Counted from the stretch's first letter, positions 35,748 to 45,762 are shown. The stretch is DNA of 64,000 nucleotides from Cognatundibacterium rugosum (GCF_014284365.1 NZ_JACOGG010000007.1:124001-188000); one strand, 5' to 3'. The notes: a model not told the origin generated them from the sequence alone. Numbers and translations are program-made.

Positions 35748-35866
35748 TTCTTGACGCGCATCAGCGGGCCCATCGAATGCTGAAAATTGTCGCAAGCTTT
35801 TGATTATTCAGCAAAAAACCGCAGCGACCCCGGCAAGCGCCAGCACTTTCCGGTACAATCGCGCCC

Positions 35867-38206
35867 ATGAATGCTCAGCCTAAAAATTTATTTTCTTTTC
35901 CGCGTTACCGCGCCGATGTCGGCGCTGGCCGTACTGCCCCGTTTTTACCCATGTCCCGCGCCGAAATGGACGCCTTGGGCTGGGATAGTTGCGATGTGAT
36001 CCTGGTCACGGGCGACGCCTATATCGATCATCCGAGTTTCGGTATGGCCCTGATAGGCCGCCTGCTGGAACACCACGGCTTCCGGGTCGGCATCATCAGC
36101 CAGCCAGACTGGCATTCGGCCGAGTCTTTCCGAGTGTTGGGTAAGCCGAATCTGTATTTCGGGGTCACCGCAGGGAATATGGATTCCATGGTCAATAAGT
36201 ACACGGCTGACCGTAAAATTCGCTCGGAGGATGCTTACACGCCGAACGGTGAAAAAGAGAAACGCCCTGACCGCGCACTGACTGTGTATGCGCAACGCGC
36301 ACGCGAAGCGTATCCGGATGCGAATATCGTCGTTGGCAGTATTGAGGCCAGCCTGCGCCGTATTGCACACTATGATTACTGGTCAGATAAAGTCCGGCGT
36401 TCAGTGCTGCCAGATTCCAAGGCGGACATTCTGTTATTCGGCAATGCTGAACGTGCGCTGATTGATCTTAGCCACCGTCTCGCTGCAGGTGAACCGATCA
36501 AGCAAATACGCGACCTGCGCGGTACCGCCTTCATGGTACCACGCGGCTGGTTGCCGGATGAAGAATGGACCGAGATTCAGTCGGTGAAAATCGACAAGCC
36601 GGGCAAAGTCGATGCGCATACCGATCCGTATGCGATGACGCCGGAAAAAGATGCGAAATGCAAAACCGAAGGCGGTGCGCCAGACAGCGGCACCTCCACA
36701 GCCAGCACAGCTGCCGCCGAGGCAAAGCCTGACGTAGTTCAGCAACAGACTATTCGCATCATGAGCCGCGAAGAGCGTCAGCTGATGCTCAAAAACCGCC
36801 ATCACAAAAGCGTGATACGACTGCCTTCGTTTGAAGAAGTCAAAGACGATCCGGTCATGTATGCGCATGCTTCACGCGTATTCCATCTGGAAGCCAATCC
36901 CGGCAATGCCAAAGCCCTGGTGCAGGCGCATGACGGACGCGATGTCTGGCTGAATCCGCCACCGCTACCGCTGGCCATGGATGAAATGGACGGCGTGTAT
37001 GACCGTACTTACGCACGTGCGCCCCACCCTTCCTACGGCAATGCGCGCATTCCAGCGTGGGAGATGATACGCTTCTCGGTCAATATCATGCGCGGCTGCT
37101 TTGGCGGTTGCACCTTCTGCTCGATCACCGAGCATGAAGGCCGTATTATCCAGAGCCGTTCCGAGCCCTCCATCCTGCGCGAAATCGAAGAAATCCGAGA
37201 CAAGGTCAAAGGCTTTACCGGCACCATTTCCGATCTGGGTGGCCCGACTGCGAATATGTACCGGCTCGCCTGCAAGGATAAAAAGATCGAGGAATCCTGC
37301 CGCCGCCTGTCCTGCGTCTACCCTGGCATTTGCTCTAATCTGGGTACCGATCATAGCAAACTGATTTCGATTTACCGCAAAGCGCGTGCGCTGCCCGGCA
37401 TCAAAAAAATCCTGATCAGCTCCGGCCTGCGCTACGATCTGGCGGTGCGCTCGCCCGAATATGTGAAGGAATTAGTCACCCATCACGTGGGTGGTTTGCT
37501 GAAAATCGCACCGGAACACACAGAGCAGAATACCCTGTCTAAGATGATGAAGCCTGGTATCGGGACTTATGACGAGTTCAAGGAAATGTTCGACCGCTAT
37601 TCGCGCGAGGCAGGCAAAGAACAGTATCTGATCCCCTACTTCATCGCCGCCCATCCGGGAACCACCGATGAAGACATGGTCAATCTGGCGCTGTGGCTCA
37701 AAGAAAAAGACTTTAAGCTGGACCAGGTGCAAACCTTTATGCCTACTCCAATGGCATTGGCGACCACCATGTACCACACACGCAAGAATCCACTCAAAAA
37801 AATCAGCGATGAATCTGAAGTGGTGGAAACCGCGCGTTCCGGTAAGGTCAGAAAATTCCATAAAGCTTTATTACGCTATCACGCACCTGAAAACTGGGAA
37901 GTCCTGCACGAAGGCTTGTTGCGTATGGGGCGGCGCGATCTGATCGGTAACGGCCCACGTCATCTGATTCCCTCGCGTCAGCCAGCGGTGGCACTGACCG
38001 TGGAAAACAGCGGCGTGCTGAATGGACGTCGTGTGGCAGCACCCAAAATCAATACCTTTGGCAAAAAACCAGCCAGCCGCACGGCAACAGCCAGTACCAA
38101 ACCAGCGCCCCCCGCTTCGCGCAATGGACTTAGCTATAACAGTGCAAAACCGAAAGCCAAGCCAGCCCAGGCGGCAGGCGCTCATAAATCGGGACGCCGC
38201 GGATAA
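35867..38206 (+). CDS. ygiQ: YgiQ family radical SAM protein
   Basis: A 779-residue protein with an N-terminal UPF0313 domain ([31 protein letters not shown]) and a central radical SAM core. The 4Fe-4S cysteines are Cys411, Cys415 and Cys418 ([12 protein letters not shown]), followed by [12 protein letters not shown]. The C-terminal 80 residues are Lys/Ala/Pro-rich and look disordered. Homologues are widespread, but the reaction is not established. A low-conservation Ala/Thr-rich insert (about 270-290) is seen. It has its own intrinsic terminator. Confidence 0.95.
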   Translation: MNAQPKNLFSFPRYRADVGAGRTAPFLPMSRAEMDALGWDSCDVILVTGDAYIDHPSFGMALIGRLLEHHGFRVGIISQPDWHSAESFRVLGKPNLYFGVTAGNMDSMVNKYTADRKIRSEDAYTPNGEKEKRPDRALTVYAQRAREAYPDANIVVGSIEASLRRIAHYDYWSDKVRRSVLPDSKADILLFGNAERALIDLSHRLAAGEPIKQIRDLRGTAFMVPRGWLPDEEWTEIQSVKIDKPGKVDAHTDPYAMTPEKDAKCKTEGGAPDSGTSTASTAAAEAKPDVVQQQTIRIMSREERQLMLKNRHHKSVIRLPSFEEVKDDPVMYAHASRVFHLEANPGNAKALVQAHDGRDVWLNPPPLPLAMDEMDGVYDRTYARAPHPSYGNARIPAWEMIRFSVNIMRGCFGGCTFCSITEHEGRIIQSRSEPSILREIEEIRDKVKGFTGTISDLGGPTANMYRLACKDKKIEESCRRLSCVYPGICSNLGTDHSKLISIYRKARALPGIKKILISSGLRYDLAVRSPEYVKELVTHHVGGLLKIAPEHTEQNTLSKMMKPGIGTYDEFKEMFDRYSREAGKEQYLIPYFIAAHPGTTDEDMVNLALWLKEKDFKLDQVQTFMPTPMALATTMYHTRKNPLKKISDESEVVETARSGKVRKFHKALLRYHAPENWEVLHEGLLRMGRRDLIGNGPRHLIPSRQPAVALTVENSGVLNGRRVAAPKINTFGKKPASRTATASTKPAPPASRNGLSYNSAKPKAKPAQAAGAHKSGRRG

Positions 38207-38234
38207 ACAGCAAGCACGCTTAGCCTGACCAGAA

Positions 38235-38268
38235 AGCCACATGCCGGATTTGCATGTGGCTTTTTTTT
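38235..38268 (+). terminator. Intrinsic terminator after ygiQ
   Basis: AGCCACATGC and GCATGTGGCT form a perfect 10-bp stem with a 7-nt loop, followed by a run of eight T residues (38261-38268). Confidence 0.93.
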
Positions 38269-38355
38269 GGGCTGAAGGCAAAGTCATCATCTTGCTGATG
38301 TACAATAAATTGTCGGTACGTCCCCTTTTCAACAGCCTACCAGTCCGGAGGAAGT

Positions 38356-38646
38356 ATGAAACACATGAAAACCGTCTTAATCCTCGAACATACCGAAGAG
38401 GTATTCGATAAGCTGACCTGCGATGTATGTGGCACAGAGTCGCACTGGGATGAAAACTGGAGCAACAATGAGCATGAAAAAGTGATCACCACGATTTCAC
38501 TCGAAGAAGAAGATTCACGTGCCAGCGGTGGCAATTCCAAACTGACCCAATATCATATCTGTCCGGCTTGCTTTAAAACCCAGCTTACTCAATGGCTGGA
38601 AAGTCATCGCAAAGCAGAACCTACCGTGACCACCTCGGTCTGGTAA
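38356..38646 (+). CDS. Small hypothetical protein with two CxxC pairs (zinc-ribbon-like)
   Basis: A 96-residue cytosolic protein, not recognised. Two cysteine pairs, CDVCG near residue 22 and CPACF near residue 70, could bind one zinc ion. The middle is acidic (ISLEEEDSRASGG) and the HICPACFKTQLTQWLESH end is helical. The ribosome binding site is strong (GGAGGAAGT before the ATG), so it is probably expressed. It lies between ygiQ and prfB, with terminator-separated transcription from ygiQ. The pattern resembles single-stranded zinc-ribbon helper proteins, but no function can be claimed. Confidence 0.75.
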   Translation: MKHMKTVLILEHTEEVFDKLTCDVCGTESHWDENWSNNEHEKVITTISLEEEDSRASGGNSKLTQYHICPACFKTQLTQWLESHRKAEPTVTTSVW

Positions 38647-38651
38647 GCAAC

Positions 38652-38679
38652 TCCGGTGCTGTACTTCCGGTGCTGTACT
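38652..38679. repeat. Perfect 14-bp tandem duplication
   Basis: TCCGGTGCTGTACT occurs twice head to tail, starting 6 bp after the stop codon of the small zinc-ribbon-like gene. Confidence 0.85.
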
Positions 38680-38794
38680 ACATGCACAAATACCATTTTC
38701 AGGCTTTTTTCACGTCTGACCGGACGCGCCGACAAAACATCGCCGCGTGATCCGGTTATAATGCAAGGTTTTATTGCATTAGAAAAGCGACATT

Positions 38795-39899
38795 ATGGAA
38801 GCCGAACGCCTCAATAGCCTGTCCTCCCTGCTTGCCGACCTGACGGTCCGTGAAGCCGAACTCCGGAGGTATCTTTGACTTCGATATCAAGTCAGAGAAA
38901 CTGGAACAAGTTAACGCCGAATTAGAAGATCCTAACGTCTGGAACGACCCGAAACGGGCGCAGGACTTGGGTAAGGAAAAGAAATCCCTGGAAGCTGTGG
39001 TCAATACACTGACCGAGGCGGAAAGCGGCCTGCGCGATGCAAACGACTTGTTTGCAATGGCCAGGGAAGAAAACGACGACGACACCTTAGAATCCATCGA
39101 AGCCGATACGCAGCATCTGCGCGAGCTGATCGAAGGCATGGAATTCCGTCGTATGTTCAATAATCCTATGGACCCGAACAACTGCTTTATCGATATCCAG
39201 GCCGGTGCCGGCGGTACCGAAGCGCAGGATTGGGCTTCCATGCTGTTGCGTCAGTATCTGCGTTATTGCGAGCGCAAAGGCTTTAAAGTCGAAATTCTGG
39301 AACAATCCGATGGTGACGTGGCAGGTATCAAAACCGCGACACTGAAAGTGGAAGGCGAATACGCCTACGGCTTCCTGCGCACAGAAACAGGCGTACACCG
39401 TCTGGTACGCAAATCGCCATTCGATTCCAACAATGGCCGCCATACTTCTTTCTCCAGCCTGTTTGTGTATCCTGAAGTGGATGAGTCGTTTGAGATCGAC
39501 ATCAATCCGGCGGATGTGCGTACCGATACCTACCGCGCTTCCGGTGCCGGTGGTCAGCATATTAATAAAACTGACTCCGCTGTACGTCTGACCCACGGCC
39601 CTTCCGGCATAGTAGTGCAATGTCAGAATGACCGCAGCCAGCATCGTAACCGTGCAGAAGCCTGGGAAATGCTGAAAGCTAAGCTGTTTGAATTAGAGTT
39701 ACGCAAACGCATGAGCGAAAAGCAAAATCTGGAAGACTCCAAGACCGACGTCGGCTGGGGCCATCAGATCCGCTCTTATGTGTTGGATCAGTCCCGCATC
39801 AAGGATTTACGCACTGGCTTTGAAACAGGGAATACCAAAGCCGTACTGGATGGCGATATCGACGAATTTATCGCCGCATCCTTAAAGCAAGGCGTCTGA
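38795..39899 (+). CDS. prfB: Peptide chain release factor 2, with programmed +1 frameshift
   Basis: RF2 ends translation at UGA and UAA. The gene starts with ATG at 38795 ([16 protein letters not shown]) and meets an in-frame TGA at 38876-38878. After a +1 shift on CTT it continues GACTTCGATATC to 39899, giving 367 residues (E. coli 365). Tripeptide SPF and the catalytic GGQ ([24 protein letters not shown]) are present. A reader that ignores the shift would start at an internal codon near 38850 and lose the N-terminus. RF2 shortage favours the shift, so the gene is self-regulated. lysS follows 154 bp on, the common prfB-lysS order. Confidence 0.97.
38864..38879 (+). promoter_or_regulatory. 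RF2 programmed frameshift site
   Basis: The site is CGGAGGTAT then CTT-TGA-C. The GGAGG acts as an internal anti-Shine-Dalgarno partner 3-6 nt before the slippery CTT, and TGA-C is the poor-termination context used by bacterial prfB genes. Confidence 0.96.
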
Positions 39900-39970
39900 T
39901 CGCTGCCATACAGTCCGTGTTCAGCATGAATCCAGACTGAAATCCGCAATATCCGTAATACCGTAATACT

Positions 39971-39993
39971 GCTGCTGCCTGACTGGCAGCAGC
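39971..39993. repeat. Perfect 9-bp hairpin between prfB and lysS
   Basis: GCTGCTGCC and GGCAGCAGC are separated by 5 nt. There is no T-run, so it is not a standard terminator; it could attenuate read-through from prfB into lysS. Two copies of CCGTAATA lie just before it. Confidence 0.5.
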
Positions 39994-40053
39994 CCATCCA
40001 TCAGTCAGCCACTATTTAGCCGGGCCTGTGCCCGTAACACTGAGAGAACTCTT

Positions 40054-41589
40054 ATGTCAGACATTCAAAATCAAACAGCCGCCGAATTGCCGGTCGATGA
40101 AAACTCTATCATCGCTGAGCGCCGCGCCAAGCTGGATGCGATCCGCGCCAAAGGCATCGCCTTCCCTAACGACTTCCGCCCTCAGCATAAGGCGGCAGAT
40201 CTGCAGGCGCAATACGGCGAAGTCGGTCGCGAAGAACTGGAAGCCATGAATGTGGAAGTCAGCGTGGCTGGCCGCATGATGCTCAAACGTGAAGCAGGCA
40301 AAAAAGCGGCATTCGCCACCTTGCAAGATGCATCCGGCATCAAAGCAGATGGCCGCATCCAGCTGTATGTGACGCTGGATAAAACCGGTGAAGAAGCAAT
40401 GGAAGCCTTCCGTCATTATGATCTGGGCGATATCCTGGGCATAGAAGGCGTACTGTTTAAAACCAAGACGGACGAACTGACCGTCAAAGTCACTACCCTG
40501 CGCCTGCTGACCAAATCGCTGCGTCCGCTACCAGACAAATTCCACGGCCTGGCCAATCAGGAAACCAAATACCGTCAACGCTATGTCGATCTGATCATGA
40601 GCGAAGACACACGCCGCACATTTAAGGCACGTACGGCAGCGATGACATCGATCCGCAATTTCATGGCCAGCCATGAATTCATGGAAGTCGAAACGCCGAT
40701 GCTACATGTAATTCCAGGCGGTGCGGCAGCCAAGCCATTCATCACGCATCACAATGCGCTGGACATGGAAATGTATCTGCGTATTGCACCGGAACTGTAT
40801 CTGAAGCGCCTGGTGGTCGGTGGCTTTAACCGTGTGTTTGAAGTCAACCGTAACTTCCGCAATGAAGGTGTGTCGCCGCGCCACAATCCAGAATTCACCA
40901 TGATGGAATTCTATGCAGCCTATGTGGATTACAAATGGCTCATGGACTTCACCGAACAAGTCATCCGCAAAGCAGCAGAAGATGCGCATGGCACAGCAGT
41001 ACTGACTTATCAGGGCCGTGAGCTGGACCTGTCCAAGCCATTTGAACGCCTGACCATCGTTGGCGCGATCAACAAATATGCACCGCACTATACGCATGAA
41101 CAATTGCACGATGCAGACTTCATCCGCACTGAGTTGCTGAAGTTTGGCGTCAAGCCTTTCGCCACAGCTGGTCTGGGCGCGCTGCAACTGGCACTGTTCG
41201 AAGAAACAGCAGAAGCACAGCTGTGGAACCCGACTTACATCATCGACTATCCAGTTGAAGTCTCGCCACTGGCGCGTGCTTCTGACAGCGTGGCTGGCAT
41301 TACTGAGCGCTTTGAGTTGTTCATGACTGGTCGCGAAATCGCCAACGGCTTCTCCGAGTTGAACGATGCAGAAGACCAGGCTGCGCGCTTCATGGCTCAG
41401 GTCGCCGCTAAAGATGCAGGTGATGAAGAAGCGATGTACTTCGATGCTGACTATATCCGCGCTTTGGAATATGGTCTGCCTCCGACCGGCGGCTGCGGCA
41501 TCGGTATCGACCGTCTGATGATGCTGATCACCGATTCACCGAACATCCGTGACGTAATTCTGTTCCCGCATCTGCGTCGCGAAGACTAA
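40054..41589 (+). CDS. lysS: Lysyl-tRNA synthetase, class II
   Basis: LysS charges tRNA-Lys in the cytosol. The 511-residue product has the N-terminal OB-fold anticodon-binding domain ([26 protein letters not shown]). Class II motif 2 is [20 protein letters not shown] (one insertion-free copy) and motif 3 is [11 protein letters not shown]. The ending FPHLRRED is typical of LysS. Length fits the family (about 505). The stop TAA is the first of three in-frame stops in a 9-bp tandem repeat. GAGAG lies upstream of the ATG. Confidence 0.97.
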   Translation: MSDIQNQTAAELPVDENSIIAERRAKLDAIRAKGIAFPNDFRPQHKAADLQAQYGEVGREELEAMNVEVSVAGRMMLKREAGKKAAFATLQDASGIKADGRIQLYVTLDKTGEEAMEAFRHYDLGDILGIEGVLFKTKTDELTVKVTTLRLLTKSLRPLPDKFHGLANQETKYRQRYVDLIMSEDTRRTFKARTAAMTSIRNFMASHEFMEVETPMLHVIPGGAAAKPFITHHNALDMEMYLRIAPELYLKRLVVGGFNRVFEVNRNFRNEGVSPRHNPEFTMMEFYAAYVDYKWLMDFTEQVIRKAAEDAHGTAVLTYQGRELDLSKPFERLTIVGAINKYAPHYTHEQLHDADFIRTELLKFGVKPFATAGLGALQLALFEETAEAQLWNPTYIIDYPVEVSPLARASDSVAGITERFELFMTGREIANGFSELNDAEDQAARFMAQVAAKDAGDEEAMYFDADYIRALEYGLPPTGGCGIGIDRLMMLITDSPNIRDVILFPHLRRED

Positions 41590-41613
41590 GTGAGCTAAGT
41601 GAGCTAAGTGAGC
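41587..41613 (+). repeat. Three tandem copies of TAAGTGAGC over the lysS stop codon
   Basis: The 9-bp unit begins with the lysS stop and is repeated exactly three times. As 9 is a multiple of 3, all three TAA codons are in the lysS frame. Confidence 0.95.
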
Positions 41614-41636
41614 AGCTAACAGCAAACCAGCCTGGT

Positions 41637-41672
41637 TTTGTGTATCATTCAACACGAAATGAAATACACAAA
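41637..41672. repeat. 9-bp inverted repeat in the lysS-ABC gene gap
   Basis: TTTGTGTAT (41637-41645) and ATACACAAA (41664-41672) are perfect arms with an 18-nt spacer. It follows a weak AAACCA/TGGTTT hairpin at 41624-41638. Role unknown. Confidence 0.45.
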
Positions 41673-41794
41673 TTCCACGCTGATTTGCCAGTCTGCATAT
41701 TTTGCACCTAGCGTAAGCAACAAGCTTGCTGATCACGCTAAAGTGTCGCCTTGGGACTGTGTAAGCAGTCCCATTTTCTTTTCCACCTGCCCTT

Positions 41795-43573
41795 ATGTCT
41801 GCCCAACATCCGCTACGCAAACTGTTGTCCTATGCCAGTGCCTATAAAACCGATTTCCGGCTGGCTACGCTGTATTCTGTACTGAATAAATTCTTTGACG
41901 TACTGCCCGAAGTCTTGATCGGTGTTGCGGTCGATATCGTGGTCAATGGTGAAAAAAGCTTCTTAGCAAAGCGTGTGCTCGGTGGCTTCGGCATTACGGA
42001 GACCTGGCATCAGCTGGTTTTGCTTGGCGTGCTGAATGCGGTGATCTGGATGGGCGAATCCTGGTTTGAATATCTGCTGTCACTGAAGTGGCGCAAGCTC
42101 GCACAAAATCTGCAGCATGATGTGCGGCTGGATGCTTATGACCATGTACAAAAACTGGACATGGCGTATTTTGAAAATCAGCGCACCGGCAATCTGATGT
42201 CCATCCTGAATGAAGACATCAATCAGATGGAACGCTTCCTGAATGGTGGTGCGAATCAGATCATTCAAGTCATTTGCTCCTCCATCATGGTCAGCGCGGT
42301 CTTTTTTGCCTTACAGCCCTCACTCGCAGTGATTGCGCTATTGCCGGTTCCTGCCATTTTGTTTGGTGCATTCTGGTTCCAAAAGCGGCTGGCGCCACGC
42401 TATGCAGAAGTACGCGAAGCCGCTGGCGATGTCAGTGCACGACTGAACAATAATCTGCTCGGCCTGGCCACCATCAAAGCGTTTGCAACCGAAGAATTTG
42501 AAAAGCAACAGATTGGCGCGGCCAGCAATGCCTACCGCAACGCCAATGCGCGCGCAATTGCTGTCAGCTCTGCGATTACGCCAGTGATACGCATGGCGAT
42601 ACTGGCTGGTTTTACCGCAACTCTGGTCTACGGCGGCTGGCTGACCCTGCATGATGAACTGGCGGTCGGCGCCTATTCGGTACTGGTCTACCTGACCCAA
42701 AGACTATTATGGCCGATGACGGGGCTGGCAGAAGTCGCCGACATGTACCAACGCTCTATGTCGGCGATAGACCGCGCCATGAATTTGCTGGACACACCAA
42801 TACAAATTCGCTACGACGGTAAGGCACTGCCGCAAGCACAAGTCAGTGGCGATATCCGTTTTGAAGATGTGAGCTTTGCTTACGGTGAGCAAACCACACT
42901 GCATCACATCAATCTGCATATTCCCGCTGGTAAAACGGTGGCCTTTGTCGGCTCTACTGGCTCAGGCAAGTCGACACTGGTGAAGTTACTGTTACGTTTT
43001 TATACGCCTGCGTCCGGCCATATTCTGTTGGATGGTGTCGCCAGCGACAGCCTGAACCTGCAGGATCTGCGCCGCGTGATTGGCTATGTGGCCCAGGATA
43101 GTTTCCTGACCGATGGCACCATTGCCGAGAATATCGCCTATGGCCTGGAGCAAGTCAGCGATGCCGATATCGCCGCAGCCGCGCGTGCCGCGGAAGCGAT
43201 GGAGTTTATCGAGAAGCTGCCTTTAGGCTTTGCCACCCGCATTGGTGAGCGTGGCCAAAAACTGTCTGGCGGTCAGCGCCAACGCCTGGCGCTGGCGAGA
43301 GCAATTCTGAAAAATCCGCCTGTATTGATACTGGATGAAGCAACCAGCGCGGTTGACAATGAGACCGAAGCTGCGATACAACGCAGCCTGGATGTCGTAA
43401 GTAAAAACCGGACCACCATAGTGATTGCACATCGTCTGTCCACTGTCAGACAAGCCGACTGCATACACGTAATGGAGGCCGGACGTATCGTGGAAAGTGG
43501 CAGCCATGAACAGCTGTTGGCATACAATGGCAGTTATGCCGCATTGTGGCGCCTGCAAACTGGAGAAAGATGA
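41795..43573 (+). CDS. ABC exporter, fused transmembrane and ATPase domains (MsbA/LmrA-like half-transporter)
   Basis: A 592-residue half transporter that would dimerise in the inner membrane. Residues 1-320 form the six-helix type-1 exporter domain. The ATPase domain has Walker A GSTGSGKST at 386-394, the Q loop VIGYVAQDSFL, the signature LSGGQRQRLALARA and Walker B VLILDEATSAVD. The H loop is in IVIAHRLSTV. Homologues export lipids, peptides or drugs; the substrate cannot be told. A cupin gene follows after 7 bp. No Shine-Dalgarno is evident at the ATG. Confidence 0.93.
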   Translation: MSAQHPLRKLLSYASAYKTDFRLATLYSVLNKFFDVLPEVLIGVAVDIVVNGEKSFLAKRVLGGFGITETWHQLVLLGVLNAVIWMGESWFEYLLSLKWRKLAQNLQHDVRLDAYDHVQKLDMAYFENQRTGNLMSILNEDINQMERFLNGGANQIIQVICSSIMVSAVFFALQPSLAVIALLPVPAILFGAFWFQKRLAPRYAEVREAAGDVSARLNNNLLGLATIKAFATEEFEKQQIGAASNAYRNANARAIAVSSAITPVIRMAILAGFTATLVYGGWLTLHDELAVGAYSVLVYLTQRLLWPMTGLAEVADMYQRSMSAIDRAMNLLDTPIQIRYDGKALPQAQVSGDIRFEDVSFAYGEQTTLHHINLHIPAGKTVAFVGSTGSGKSTLVKLLLRFYTPASGHILLDGVASDSLNLQDLRRVIGYVAQDSFLTDGTIAENIAYGLEQVSDADIAAAARAAEAMEFIEKLPLGFATRIGERGQKLSGGQRQRLALARAILKNPPVLILDEATSAVDNETEAAIQRSLDVVSKNRTTIVIAHRLSTVRQADCIHVMEAGRIVESGSHEQLLAYNGSYAALWRLQTGER

Positions 43574-43580
43574 TACCTAT

Positions 43581-44051
43581 ATGAAAAAAATTCTGATTTC
43601 CTGCGCCACCGGCGCCCTGCTCACCTTGCTGGTGGTCGCTACCTATCAGACCGTACAACACGTCAACCGCATTGCGCCGGCCAGTACGGAAACGGTGACG
43701 CCGCAACTTAAGCCTTTAGCGGTCAATCCATCCTGGGTTAAACAAGGAACACCAAACTTCCGAGCTACTGAATTTTTTAAATCCAGCGACGGAAAAACCA
43801 GTTCTGGTATTTTTGAATGCGACGCCTCTACCTTTGAATGGCATTATCAGCTGGACGAGGCCATCTATGTACTTGATGGTGGTGTGGAACTGGATTACCA
43901 GGGTAAGCGCTTTACGCTGAAAGCCGGTGACAGTGCATTTTTCCGCGCTGGCACCACTGCGACCTGGCATGTGCCATCGCACATCCGCAAAACCTGGACC
44001 TTGTATGACGCGGGAAAAATGCCGCGTACCTTCGCAAAAGTCAGCAATTAA
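43581..44051 (+). CDS. Cupin domain protein with N-terminal membrane anchor (DUF861-like)
   Basis: A 156-residue protein with a hydrophobic N-terminal stretch (LISCATGALLTLLVVATYQ) that is a signal anchor or uncleaved leader. The cupin core is FEWHYQLDEAIYVLDGGVELDYQGKRFTLKAGDSAFF, where the metal-type His and Glu are in place, and then TTATWHVPSHIRKTW. It matches the ureidoglycolate/DUF861-type single cupins. It sits 7 bp after an ABC exporter, so is co-transcribed. The ATG at 43581 is chosen because the longer frame overlaps the exporter. Function unknown. Confidence 0.85.
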   Translation: MKKILISCATGALLTLLVVATYQTVQHVNRIAPASTETVTPQLKPLAVNPSWVKQGTPNFRATEFFKSSDGKTSSGIFECDASTFEWHYQLDEAIYVLDGGVELDYQGKRFTLKAGDSAFFRAGTTATWHVPSHIRKTWTLYDAGKMPRTFAKVSN

Positions 44052-44059
44052 TCAGTGCA

Positions 44060-44090
44060 GGCGGGCTGCAATCGGTGCTAACAGCCCGCC
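44060..44090. repeat. GC-rich 9-bp hairpin between converging genes
   Basis: GGCGGGCTG and CAGCCCGCC are perfect arms with a 13-nt loop, lying between the cupin stop and the flavoprotein stop. No T-run follows. Confidence 0.6.
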
Positions 44091-44099
44091 GATTCTGAT

Positions 44100-45098
44100 T
44101 TAACCTACCGCACTGGCCAGCGCCAGCCCGCTCAGAAAAGCGTTCTCGACTTTGCCGCCACCTTCCAGGCCGTTAGCAAACCAGTCGCCACACACACCGA
44201 TACCTACCTTGGCATCCCACAGGCAAGTCTGCTGCAATGGTTGCTGCGCCTGTGAATAGCGCCAGCGATGCACTACGGCATAAATCGGTTGTATCCAGGA
44301 GCCTGTCGCCTCATGGAAAGCCTTGAGTAATTTTTCTTTGGCACGCTCAGGTTCATCTTCCAGATGTTCCTCACTCCAGGCCCGTGTTGCATGCGCGACC
44401 CAGCGCTCACCTGCACGGTGCTGCGGTTTAGCGTTATCCTTGGCAATCCAGCCCAGACGCGATTGCTGCACCCAGGCGCCGTCATACGATAAATCCAACG
44501 CAGTCTGGAAACCCAGCATCAAACACCAGCAAGGCGACAGCCGTGCCTGCTCAGCCTGTGCTGCAAAGGCAGGCAGCGGCTGCAACAAAGGAATGGCCTG
44601 ATCTGACGGTATGGCCAGTATCACCGCATCAAATGGCCCTGCGCTGGCCGCCACACTAACCGTACTGGACTGAATTTTCAGCAGCCACTGGCCCTGATAC
44701 GCCTCCAGCGCCAGCACCTGTTGATCGGACCGCACGTCGAGGCCATGTGCCAGATGCTTACCCAGCGCATTCATTCCTGGCACCGCCACGTAGGGCTTGG
44801 AATGACGTCCCGCAGCTTTTACCACCCCGGCTTCCAGGTTCACCAGGCGTGCATCCCATGGTTGCACCCAACCGACTTTTTTCCAGTCGGCGACTTCTTT
44901 TTTAAAGCGGTCAGTCGTTGCAGTGAAGTATTGAGCACCGTGATCAAAGCCGCCTAATTCGGTGTGACGGGTACTCATGCGTCCGCTGACACCCAGACTT
45001 TTCTCGTAGACCGTCACATGATGTCCCTGCATTTGCAAATGACGGGCGGCAGTTAAGCCGGATAAACCCGCACCAACCACAGCGATATGCATATTCAT
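44100..45098 (-). CDS. FAD-dependent amine-oxidase/renalase-like oxidoreductase
   Basis: A 332-residue cytosolic flavoprotein. The dinucleotide motif is VVGAGLSGLTAARHL and the second FAD segment is GRMSTRHTELGGFDHGAQYFTATTDRF. A C-terminal WFANGLEGGGKVENAFLSGLALA returns to the flavin. This layout matches bacterial renalase-like proteins, which oxidise isomeric NAD(P)H species, but other small NAD/FAD oxidoreductases cannot be ruled out. Start ATG at 45098 (AAGGAA directly before) or two codons later. It is alone. Confidence 0.82.
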   Translation of the reverse strand: MNMHIAVVGAGLSGLTAARHLQMQGHHVTVYEKSLGVSGRMSTRHTELGGFDHGAQYFTATTDRFKKEVADWKKVGWVQPWDARLVNLEAGVVKAAGRHSKPYVAVPGMNALGKHLAHGLDVRSDQQVLALEAYQGQWLLKIQSSTVSVAASAGPFDAVILAIPSDQAIPLLQPLPAFAAQAEQARLSPCWCLMLGFQTALDLSYDGAWVQQSRLGWIAKDNAKPQHRAGERWVAHATRAWSEEHLEDEPERAKEKLLKAFHEATGSWIQPIYAVVHRWRYSQAQQPLQQTCLWDAKVGIGVCGDWFANGLEGGGKVENAFLSGLALASAVG

Positions 45099-45113
45099 TT
45101 CCTTTTTTCTGAT

Positions 45114-45216
45114 CAGGGCTTACGCAAAACCGCCGCAGCGGCGTTATGACTCCTTGTCTTACATGCTTACTGCCTGCGTCGCCAGGCCTTGCTGGGATAA
45201 TTTTGCGTAAGTCCTA
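45114..45216. mobile_element. MITE-like element with 15-bp inverted ends and 5-bp flanking direct repeat
   Basis: AGGGCTTACGCAAAA (45115-45129) and TTTTGCGTAAGTCCT (45201-45215) are inverted repeats matching at 14 of 15 positions. CTGAT occurs directly outside each end (45109-45113 and 45217-45221), as expected for a target-site duplication. The 71-bp interior has CGCCGC-A-GCGGCG and no ORF. It looks like a non-autonomous derivative of an IS element; the parent IS was not identified. Confidence 0.65.
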
Positions 45217-45251
45217 CTGATAAAACCGCCATGCAAAGACGGCAGCGATAA

Positions 45252-45285
45252 ACAAAAACGCCCGCAACAAACATGGGCGGGCGTT
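45252..45285 (-). terminator. Intrinsic terminator after the CBS-domain gene
   Basis: On the reverse strand AACGCCCGC and GCGGGCGTT form a 9-bp stem with an 11-nt loop, followed by TTTGTTT. Confidence 0.85.
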
Positions 45286-45312
45286 ATGCTAAGCGATTAC
45301 CGTAAGCGCTGC

Positions 45313-45762
45313 TCAGGACTCGTTATCTTCGACTGGCCAGTCGCGGATATAGGCCTTGAGCATTTTGTTTTCAAAGCTTTGCGCTTCGAGTACCGCCTTG
45401 GCTACGTCGTAAAAGGAAATCACGCCCAGTAAGGTTTTAGCGTCCATCACTGGCAGATAACGCGAGTGTTTTTCCAACATCATGCGGCGTACTTCATTGA
45501 CCTCCGTTTCGGGCGTGACTGTGATCGGATGATCATCCATGTACTTGCGTACGGTGCCATTGCCCAGTGAACCGCCATTTTTATGAATCGCACGTATCAC
45601 TTCACGGAAAGTCAGGATACCTGCCAGATCGCCGTATTCCATGACGACCAGAGAGCCGATATCTTTTTCTTCCATTACGCTGACCGCCTCCGTAATTGGC
45701 GTGTCCGGCGTAATCGTGAACAGGATATTGCCTTTTACCTGAAGAATTTCGGAAACTTTCAT
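45313..45762 (-). CDS. Two-CBS-domain protein
   Basis: A 149-residue cytosolic protein of two tandem CBS motifs, about residues 8-60 (DTPITEAVSVMEEKDIGSLVV) and 75-130 (TPETEVNEVRRMMLEKHSRYLPVMD). Such Bateman pairs bind adenosine nucleotides and regulate partner proteins; no catalytic domain is attached. The ATG at 45762 has AGAGGAG in front, and the much longer open frame upstream is non-coding. It diverges from metY and ends in its own terminator. Partner unknown. Confidence 0.9.
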   Translation of the reverse strand: MKVSEILQVKGNILFTITPDTPITEAVSVMEEKDIGSLVVMEYGDLAGILTFREVIRAIHKNGGSLGNGTVRKYMDDHPITVTPETEVNEVRRMMLEKHSRYLPVMDAKTLLGVISFYDVAKAVLEAQSFENKMLKAYIRDWPVEDNES

